Source: UBA9732 sp963615565
GTDB lineage: Bacteria > Spirochaetota > Spirochaetia > Sphaerochaetales > Sphaerochaetaceae
DNA: 6,970 nucleotides
Direction: 5' to 3'
Assembly: GCA_963615565.1 (NCBI GenBank)
Contig: CAVEGR010000101.1
Span: forward strand, 1 to 6,970
Positions 1 to 4,892 of this stretch are shown here, one piece after another. The position numbers were made by a program, and so were the translations under genes. Under the pieces are notes generated by a model that was given only the letters and a program-made list of their open reading frames with translations, was not told the origin of the DNA and made no database searches. How positions within the stretch are numbered: position 1 is the first letter of the stretch; each line of letters opens with the position of its first letter.

Positions 1-127
1 CAATAATGATAGGCCCATTTGCAAGACAGGCGCAGATATCTGCGCCTGCTGCCTGATTAGAGCTATAAACAGGAAGTCTAGCTCCCTGCCCTAAAAGAAC
101 TTTAATTGTACAATTCTTTGAATCCAT
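1..127 (-). CDS. dut: dUTPase, N-terminal part (3' end outside window)
   Basis: Deoxyuridine 5'-triphosphate nucleotidohydrolase cleaves dUTP to dUMP and pyrophosphate, keeping uracil out of DNA and feeding thymidylate synthesis. Only 42 residues are visible. They read from ATG at 127-125, which shares its A with the pnp TGA (TGATG), and stay open to base 1. The visible sequence matches the trimeric dUTPase N terminus: a beta-strand (CTIKVLL), ARLPVYSSNQ as in the family's 'A.LP.Y.t.', then AAGADICA (residues 29-36), which is conserved motif I (AG.DL.A). The run PIII follows where the family has 'p..I.PG'. AAGGA at 135-131 lies only 3 bases before the ATG, so coupling to pnp termination is likely. 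The family call rests on motif I and spacing; the remaining motifs II-V lie outside the window. Confidence 0.85.
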   Translation of the reverse strand, partial: MDSKNCTIKVLLGQGARLPVYSSNQAAGADICACLANGPIII

Positions 128-2358
128 CAGTCCTTATTCTCTTCTCTATTTTCTCTAGGCTTTTTGTCCTTAAAGTCCTTAAATCCCTTATTGAAAGGCT
201 TGCGAGCACCACGGTCCTCTCTAGGCTTTCTCTCAGGAACCTTATTTTCACCATCAGGATCAATAGCATCAATGTAAGAAAGACTAAGTCTACCACCAGT
301 GCGGTCAATCTCAATAAGCTTAACAGGAATAACCTGGCCAACCTGAAGAACATCAGAGACATTATTAACTCTAGTTCTAGCAAGTTTAGAAATATGGCAA
401 AGACCTTCCTTTCCTGGAAGAATCTCAACAAAGGCACCAAAATCCATAATTCTCTTAACAGTACCCTGATAAATTCTACCAACCTCTGGCTCTTCAATAA
501 TAGCCTTAACCATTTCCAAAGCAGCCTGAGCACTAGCAGAGTTCTTACCATAAATAGTCACAACACCAGTGTCATCAATGTTAACTTCAGCACCAGTTAC
601 CTGAGCAATACTCTTAATTGTCTTTCCGCCAGTACCAATAACAGCACCAATCTTCTCTTCATCAACCTTAGTTGTAAGAATCTTTGGAGCATACTGATTA
701 ATTTCAGCTCTAGGAGCAGCCAATGTCTGTTCCATGATACCCAAAATGTGATATCTACCTTCCTTAGCCTGCTGAAGAGCCTTGCTCATAATCTCAGGAG
801 TAACACCAGCAATCTTGATATCCATCTGGAAAGCAGTAATACCATCACGAGTACCAGCAACCTTGAAGTCCATATCACCAAGATGGTCTTCTTCGCCCAA
901 GATATCGGACAAAATCTTATACTTGCTGTAATCTGCACCCTCAGTGATAAGGCCCATAGCAATACCTGCAACCGGCTTTGAAATTGGCACACCAGCATCC
1001 ATCAAAGACAAACAACCACCACATACCGATGCCATTGAAGAAGAACCATTAGATTCCATAATCTCACTGACAACTCTGACAGTATAAGGGAACTCATCCT
1101 TGCAAGGAACAACAGGCTGAAGAGCTCTCTGGGCAAGATGACCATGACCAATCTCTCTACGGCCAGTAGTCAAACGACCAGTCTCACCAACAGAATATGG
1201 AGGAAAGTTATAATGTAGCATAAAGTTGCTGTAGTTCTTATCTCCATCAATGTTGTCAAAAAGCTGCTCGTCCTGAACAGTACCCAAAGTAGTAACAGCA
1301 AGACTCTGAGTCTCGCCTCTTGTGAAAAGAGCACTACCATGAGTTCTAGCAAGAACACCAACTTCACAGGTAATAGGTCTAATCTCTGTAACCTTTCTAC
1401 CATCAACACGAACACCGTCCTCAAGAATGGAAGCTCTTAAAACCTCATAAGCAAGATCATCAAAAAGCTTAGCAATCTGAGCCTTACCATCATCATGAGC
1501 AGCAATTTCGTCAGCATATTTTACAAGAGAATTGGCCTGAACTTTAGCAAGAGCATCATGACGAGAAAATTTACTACCGCCAAAAGAAGCTTCTTTAACC
1601 AAAGGTTTAGCATATTCACGAATAGGCTCAAGCCAAGAAAGATCCTCATTAATCTCCAAAACAGGAAGCTTTTCCTTTCCAGCAATCTTTCTAAGTTCAA
1701 GCTGGGCATCACAAAGCTGTGTAATAACAGGCTGAGCTGCAGCAATAGCATCAAGCATATTCTGCTCAGAAACTTCATGAGCACCGCCCTCAACCATTGT
1801 AATACCCTCACGAGTTCCAGCAACAACAATATCAAGATCAGCATTCTCAATTTGCTGGAAAGTTGGGTTGATAACATATTTACCATCAATCAGTGCTACT
1901 CTAACACCAGCAATAGGACCGTTGAATGGAATATCTGAAATAGTAACTGCAGCACTTGCAGCATTAATAGCAATTACATCTGGTGTATTGACTTGGTCAG
2001 CTGAAACAACTGTAGGAACAATCTGAATTTCACGGCTGAAAGCCTTATCAAACAAAGGTCTCATAGGACGGTCAATAAGACGGCTAACAAGAATCTCTTT
2101 GTCTTTTGGTTTAGATTCTCTTTTGAGGAAACCTCCAGGAATCTTACCTGCGGCATAATACTTTTCATTATATTCAACTGAAACTGGAACATAATCCAAT
2201 GGCTCGCTTGGAGCATCTGAACAACAAACTGTGGCAATAACGGCAGATCCTGCATAATGAGCATAAACAGCGCCATTAGCCTGCTTGGCAATCTTTCCTG
2301 TCTCAAAGACAAGATAATCGTCACCAAGTTTAACTGAAACTGATTTAACTTCTGACAT
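127..2358 (-). CDS. pnp: Polyribonucleotide nucleotidyltransferase (PNPase)
   Basis: Phosphorolytic 3'-5' exoribonuclease and degradosome-type enzyme; trims RNA to nucleoside diphosphates and can add tails in reverse. The 743 residues compare with 711 in E. coli. Domain order: first RNase PH-like domain (about 5-140), helical linker (about 240-310), and second, catalytic RNase PH-like domain (about 315-545). The phosphate-site pair Arg400-Arg401 is in TTGRREIGHG, the triple Ser is at 439-441 in ESNGSSSMAS, and the acidic segment GDMDFKVAGTRDG is at 494-506. The KH domain (about 555-620) has its GTGG loop at 575-578, and the S1 domain (628-696) starts GRIYQGTVKRIMDFGAFVE. A 44-residue, highly charged Lys/Arg/Glu tail with KPFNKGFKDFKDKK follows. 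ATG start at 2358 after a 159-base leader; the TGA stop overlaps the dut ATG by one base. All key motifs are intact. Confidence 0.98.
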   Translation of the reverse strand: MSEVKSVSVKLGDDYLVFETGKIAKQANGAVYAHYAGSAVIATVCCSDAPSEPLDYVPVSVEYNEKYYAAGKIPGGFLKRESKPKDKEILVSRLIDRPMRPLFDKAFSREIQIVPTVVSADQVNTPDVIAINAASAAVTISDIPFNGPIAGVRVALIDGKYVINPTFQQIENADLDIVVAGTREGITMVEGGAHEVSEQNMLDAIAAAQPVITQLCDAQLELRKIAGKEKLPVLEINEDLSWLEPIREYAKPLVKEASFGGSKFSRHDALAKVQANSLVKYADEIAAHDDGKAQIAKLFDDLAYEVLRASILEDGVRVDGRKVTEIRPITCEVGVLARTHGSALFTRGETQSLAVTTLGTVQDEQLFDNIDGDKNYSNFMLHYNFPPYSVGETGRLTTGRREIGHGHLAQRALQPVVPCKDEFPYTVRVVSEIMESNGSSSMASVCGGCLSLMDAGVPISKPVAGIAMGLITEGADYSKYKILSDILGEEDHLGDMDFKVAGTRDGITAFQMDIKIAGVTPEIMSKALQQAKEGRYHILGIMEQTLAAPRAEINQYAPKILTTKVDEEKIGAVIGTGGKTIKSIAQVTGAEVNIDDTGVVTIYGKNSASAQAALEMVKAIIEEPEVGRIYQGTVKRIMDFGAFVEILPGKEGLCHISKLARTRVNNVSDVLQVGQVIPVKLIEIDRTGGRLSLSYIDAIDPDGENKVPERKPREDRGARKPFNKGFKDFKDKKPRENREENKD

Positions 2359-2401
2359 TTTTCTTCTTTCCTTCTTTTTCTTCTTTCTTTTTTCTTCTTT
2401 T
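2359..2401 (-). repeat. Uninterrupted purine tract upstream of pnp
   Basis: Every base from 2401 down to the pnp start codon's A at 2358 is A or G on the minus strand (44 in a row). After a single C at 2402, 13 more purines follow (2415-2403). The composition is irregular GAA/GAAA units, not an exact tandem repeat. Such leaders are unstructured on their own and can attract ribosomes. Confidence 0.85.
2369..2373 (-). promoter_or_regulatory. Ribosome-binding site of pnp
   Basis: AAGGA on the minus strand, 10 bases before the pnp ATG (2358-2356). It is the only GG-containing Shine-Dalgarno match within about 30 bases, inside the long purine tract. Confidence 0.65.
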
Positions 2402-2477
2402 GCCCTTTTTTCTTTAACCTTGCTTCAATGCCGCATAAAACAAAAATAAAAGAAAGCTTTAGGGCTTAACGCAGTAA

Positions 2478-2499
2478 TGGCCCCGCATACACGGAGCCA
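2478..2499 (-). other. Hairpin downstream of rpsO
   Basis: On the minus strand TGGCTCCG, a 6-base loop TGTATG, and CGGGGCCA form an 8-bp stem with one G-U wobble. The same position would be a C-A mismatch on the plus strand, so the structure favours minus-strand RNA. The U-rich run begins only about 20 bases later rather than directly after the stem, so it is not a canonical intrinsic terminator. It could instead stabilise the 3' end of rpsO mRNA, or be a processing or partial-termination site. Confidence 0.5.
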
Positions 2500-2517
2500 A
2501 TACATGTAAAGTTTGGT

Positions 2518-2784
2518 TTACTTTCTGAGACCCAACTCAGCAATAAGAGCACGATATCTGTTAATATCTGTGTTCTTAAGGTACCTAAGAAGGCTTCTTC
2601 TCTGACCAACCAACTTTAAAAGACCACGGTTTGAATTATGATCCTTTGGATTAGCCTTGAAGTGATTCTGTAGGTCGTTAATTCTAGCTGTAAGTAAAGC
2701 AATCTGTACTTCAGTAGATCCTGTGTTCTTCTCATCTCCACCAAACTTAACGATGAGCTGCTGCTTCTGTTCCTTAGTAACCAT
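2518..2784 (-). CDS. rpsO: 30S ribosomal protein S15
   Basis: Primary-binding protein of the 30S platform; it contacts the 16S rRNA central domain and forms intersubunit bridge B4. The 88 residues match the family size (about 89). Typical blocks are visible: FGGDEKNTGSTEVQIALLT (14-32), where the GSTEVQ turn precedes helix 2, then DHNSNRGLLKLVGQRRSLLRYL and the C-terminal YRALIAELGLRK. ATG start at 2784, TAA stop at 2520-2518. The start lies 4 bases after the ribF stop, so its translation is probably coupled to ribF. In several bacteria S15 represses its own mRNA by binding a leader structure. Any such element here would have to lie inside the 3' end of ribF, and I cannot show one. Confidence 0.98.
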   Translation of the reverse strand: MVTKEQKQQLIVKFGGDEKNTGSTEVQIALLTARINDLQNHFKANPKDHNSNRGLLKLVGQRRSLLRYLKNTDINRYRALIAELGLRK

Positions 2785-2788
2785 TATG

Positions 2789-3589
2789 TTACTCTCCTAG
2801 GAATGTAATCCCACTTGGATTCATCCGCACAGGCAGCTTCAGAGCCAAATGGTCCTCTGAAATACAAAGCTGAGCTCTCACTCTGCTTTGATTATCTGTC
2901 GCTTCCACCATGTAGGCCCCTTCCGGAGGAAGAAGCCGTCCAAGAGTGCGGACGTCAATTAACAGGCGGTTTTGACTCCACCTAAAAGGAATGCCTCTTA
3001 GATCAAGACTATACGCTCTGCCAAGCAACTTGGAAGCTTGTTCCAAATCACCTGTTAGGAGACAACTGCGAATCAAGGAGCTGCTCACTTCAACGCCATC
3101 AATGAAAACGGAAGGAACTACCACAAGAAATGCAGATGAAGTATATCTAGACAAAAGCACTTCTATTTCAGAAGGCCCCACACTTTCATGTGGATTTCCA
3201 CAACGGAAACTTGTCCCAACAACCATTGCCTCTACTGTGCACAACGTACAAAGTTTAGCAATGAACTCCTCACCTGAAAGTTTACTCATATCACCAGAAA
3301 AGTCAATTATGCAGTGTACGTCCACGCCCATTTTCTCCAACATTTCATCCATTTCTAAGGCACTTGTAATTGGCTTCATCTTTTTCATGGAACCCTTTGC
3401 CATCTTTGGATTTACAGAGAAAGTCATAACTACACTTAAAAAGCCATTTTTTCTTGCTAGTTCCACATTTTTCTTAAAAATTGCTTGATGTCCAAGATGT
3501 AGCCCATCAAAAACACCAATACTAACAACACAGCCTTTAGAGAAAACAGAAGAAGTGTTAAATGAAGTGTCAAAACTAACCTTATTCAC
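2789..3589 (-). CDS. ribF: RibF-family FAD synthetase / riboflavin kinase, kinase domain degenerate
   Basis: RibF proteins phosphorylate riboflavin to FMN (C-terminal domain) and adenylylate FMN to FAD (N-terminal domain). I choose the GTG at 3589-3587: it overlaps the truB TGA as GTGA, has AAGGA 9 bases upstream, and gives a normal N terminus of 266 residues. The first ATG (3652) would run 67 bases into truB. The nucleotidyltransferase signature GVFDGLHLGH is at 25-34, and the SSSLIR segment (169-174) matches the ISST.IR motif. The usual G.DF.FG motif reads GTSFRCG (125-131), so its Asp is Ser. After LLGRAYSL (188-195) only ~71 residues remain, about half a normal kinase domain. I find no GFPTAN motif, no 'N.G..PTF' and no terminal 'LR.E.KF'. 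Overall length is below the usual ~305-315. FAD synthetase activity is plausible and kinase activity doubtful. It lies 4 bases before rpsO. Confidence 0.88.
   Translation of the reverse strand: MNKVSFDTSFNTSSVFSKGCVVSIGVFDGLHLGHQAIFKKNVELARKNGFLSVVMTFSVNPKMAKGSMKKMKPITSALEMDEMLEKMGVDVHCIIDFSGDMSKLSGEEFIAKLCTLCTVEAMVVGTSFRCGNPHESVGPSEIEVLLSRYTSSAFLVVVPSVFIDGVEVSSSLIRSCLLTGDLEQASKLLGRAYSLDLRGIPFRWSQNRLLIDVRTLGRLLPPEGAYMVEATDNQSRVRAQLCISEDHLALKLPVRMNPSGITFLGE
2794..2798 (-). promoter_or_regulatory. Ribosome-binding site of rpsO
   Basis: AGGAG on the minus strand, 9 bases before the rpsO ATG and inside the last sense codons of ribF (Leu-Gly-Glu). It is the strongest Shine-Dalgarno match in the window, as expected for a highly expressed ribosomal protein. 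Confidence 0.8.
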
Positions 3590-4515
3590 TTTTCTTCTTC
3601 CTTGTTTTGCATCTGACAGATAATCTTTTTTTCTGCTAGATTGTACATACAAATTGGCATATTAGAACTCATAAATACAACAAAAGAGGCATCTTCTGGA
3701 ACTCTACTGAGTACAGATTTTGGTACAGATCCATTAGAAAGTTTAAAAGCCTCATTAGAAGTAACTTCAACACAACAAGTTCCAGCAATTCGTTTAATGT
3801 AATCAAAACCAAAGGTATCGGGCCCACAGCCTATTGCTTTTAGTGTGGAGATGTCGTTGTAAGGGATGGCCTCTTCTACGTGAAAAGGGCCAATTGCGGT
3901 TCTGTAAAGCTCTTTGACGTAGGCGCAGCTACCACAGCGGTGTCCAAGATCGCGTGCATAGGAGCGGATATATGTGCCTTTGGAGACCCTTAGGCGAATG
4001 TGCAAATATGGTGCTTCATAGGATAAAATTGTGGCCTCGTGAATGGTGATGGGGCGTGCAGGAAGGCCTTCAAAGACCTGTGCAGACTCCTTCATTGACC
4101 TAGCCATCTGATAGCATCTCTTTCCGTTGACATGAATTGCACTATAGGCTGGAGGTATTTGCATAAGAGGACCAACCATTGACTTCACAACACCAGTGAC
4201 AACTTCAGAGCATGGCACTTTTGCTGTCTCAAAGACAACACCTTCAGGGTCTAGAGTGTCAGTAGACTTGCCAAATTCAATGACAGCTTCATAGGTTTTA
4301 TCCATTCCCATGAATGCATTAACTAAATGAGTATAATTTCCGCAAAGAACAATCAATAGCCCATGAGCAAACTTATCTAACGTGCCACAATGGCCTGTTT
4401 TCTTATTAACCAGCCTTTTGACTTTGCCAAGACAATCAAATGAGGTAATTCCAGGAGCTTTATCTACAAGAAGAACAGCATTTTTCTTATTCAGTGTATT
4501 TCCCACTTTTGCCAC
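3586..4515 (-). CDS. truB: tRNA pseudouridine(55) synthase
   Basis: Isomerises U55 in the T-loop of most tRNAs to pseudouridine. The 309-residue product has the TruB catalytic motif as GHCGTLDKFAHG, with the nucleophilic Asp at residue 47. It also has the KTYEAVIEFG strand (73-82; Tyr75 matches the conserved active-site Tyr), the IPPAYSAIHVNGKR loop (120-133), and KGTYIRSYARDLG with the conserved Arg184. The usual Pro after GTLD is Lys, a variant I associate with spirochaetes. About 90 C-terminal residues after the catalytic core look like a divergent PUA-type region. The start is not ATG: the codon directly after the rbfA TAA is GTG (4515-4513), in the same frame. A second GTG at codon 4 (4506-4504) is an alternative. 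Neither has a strong Shine-Dalgarno, suggesting re-initiation by ribosomes finishing rbfA. The stop overlaps the ribF start. Confidence 0.96.
   Translation of the reverse strand: MAKVGNTLNKKNAVLLVDKAPGITSFDCLGKVKRLVNKKTGHCGTLDKFAHGLLIVLCGNYTHLVNAFMGMDKTYEAVIEFGKSTDTLDPEGVVFETAKVPCSEVVTGVVKSMVGPLMQIPPAYSAIHVNGKRCYQMARSMKESAQVFEGLPARPITIHEATILSYEAPYLHIRLRVSKGTYIRSYARDLGHRCGSCAYVKELYRTAIGPFHVEEAIPYNDISTLKAIGCGPDTFGFDYIKRIAGTCCVEVTSNEAFKLSNGSVPKSVLSRVPEDASFVVFMSSNMPICMYNLAEKKIICQMQNKEEEK
3599..3603 (-). promoter_or_regulatory. Ribosome-binding site that fixes the ribF GTG start
   Basis: AAGGA on the minus strand, inside the last codons of truB, 9 bases before the GTG at 3589-3587. Together with the GTGA stop/start overlap it supports the shorter 266-residue RibF over the upstream ATG at 3652. 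Confidence 0.7.
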
Positions 4516-4860
4516 TTATTTCAGCTTTTCTAAAAGCTCGTTCATCTTCTGAGCCTCACGTTCAGTAGTGTCAGCCACAAACGTAAGCTTAGGAGTGTTT
4601 CTTGTTTTAAGAGCCTGTGCAAGACGTGCTTGAATAAAACCTGCAGCACTTTGGAGAGCTTTTACTGAGTTCTCCAAAGAGCCATCATCCATAAGACAAG
4701 AAACATAGAGTGTAGCATAAGCATTGTCTCTAGAAAGAGTTATACCGCTTATGCTTGCAAATCTGCTAAGTTTAGGATTCTTAATTTCGCCACTGACAAT
4801 CAAAGTGTTAACGGCTTCAAGAATTCTAGACTCAATTCTACTCTGACTATATTCGCTCAT
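4516..4860 (-). CDS. rbfA: Ribosome-binding factor A
   Basis: Small KH-type-II protein that binds the immature 30S subunit and helps mature the 5' end of 16S rRNA; in E. coli it matters most in the cold. The 114 residues are slightly shorter than E. coli RbfA (about 133), mainly at the C terminus. Visible hallmarks are the N-terminal helix with SRIESRILEAV, the strand ISGITLSRDNAYATLYVS, the helical ALQSAAGFIQARLAQAL, and the strand PKLTFVADTTERE, which corresponds to the family's 'P.L.F..D.s...' region. ATG start at 4860, TAA stop at 4518-4516. It lies between infB (32-base gap) and truB (no gap), its usual place. A Shine-Dalgarno-like AAGGA sits 11 bases before the ATG. Called from motif pattern plus position. 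Confidence 0.94.
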   Translation of the reverse strand: MSEYSQSRIESRILEAVNTLIVSGEIKNPKLSRFASISGITLSRDNAYATLYVSCLMDDGSLENSVKALQSAAGFIQARLAQALKTRNTPKLTFVADTTEREAQKMNELLEKLK

Positions 4861-4871
4861 ATAATCTTATA

Positions 4872-4876
4872 TCCTT
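4872..4876 (-). promoter_or_regulatory. Ribosome-binding site of rbfA
   Basis: AAGGA on the minus strand in the 32-base infB-rbfA gap, 11 bases before the ATG. The spacing is at the long end but no better match exists nearby. The gap has no hairpin or promoter I can support, so rbfA is most simply read from the infB transcript. Confidence 0.6.
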
Positions 4877-4892
4877 AATTCTACAAACTCAA

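Larger units (their letters stand above)
2359..2517 (-). other. rpsO-pnp intergenic region / pnp leader
   Basis: This 159-base stretch is the only long non-coding gap in the window. In the direction of transcription it contains a GC-rich hairpin starting 18 bases after the rpsO stop (2499-2478), a U-rich run (about 2458-2435), a short mixed segment, and a nearly unbroken purine tract running into the pnp start. In E. coli the same gap carries the rpsO terminator, a pnp promoter and an RNase III-cleaved hairpin for PNPase autoregulation. A similar role here is inference. I see no convincing -35/-10 pair and no canonical terminator. Confidence 0.7.

Noticed and set aside
27..48. Perfect 22-bp palindrome (9-bp stem, ATAT loop) after pnp that looks like a terminator.
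   Set aside because: It lies inside the dut reading frame, over codons for motif I (AAGADICAC), and has no U-run on either strand. It is best explained as coding sequence.
2..94. Plus-strand open stretch of 30 codons ending in TAA at 92-94, a possible convergent gene end.
   Set aside because: The opposite strand over the same bases encodes a recognisable dUTPase N terminus, so this is its shadow.
104..115. 12-bp palindrome AATTGTACAATT, a possible operator or -35 element.
   Set aside because: It is within the first codons of dut, with no matching -10 at a suitable distance, and the gene is coupled to pnp.
106..981. Long plus-strand ORF opposite pnp (291 codons), and similar plus-strand ORFs at 1495-1938, 2991-3488, 5622-6053 and 6057-6671.
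   Set aside because: All are antisense shadows of well-identified minus-strand genes; the Ser/Asn/Leu-rich composition is typical of such shadows and no family motif is visible.
2435..2470. Possible intrinsic terminator: AAGC/GCTT mini-stem followed by a T-rich run on the minus strand.
   Set aside because: The stem is only about 4 bp and AT-containing, too weak to call a terminator; kept only as part of the leader description.
2425..2505. 26-codon minus-strand ORF in the rpsO-pnp gap, a possible leader peptide.
   Set aside because: There is no Shine-Dalgarno before its ATG, the product resembles no leader peptide I recognise, and it covers the hairpin and U-rich run, which explain the sequence better.
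2488..2513. Possible pnp promoter TTTACA / TATGCG on the minus strand.
   Set aside because: The spacing is 15 bases and the -10 match is poor; the second element falls inside the hairpin.
3590..3652. Longer ribF start at ATG 3652.
   Set aside because: It would add 21 residues that overlap truB by 67 bases and precede the normal RibF N terminus; the GTG at 3589 has a Shine-Dalgarno and a typical GTGA junction.
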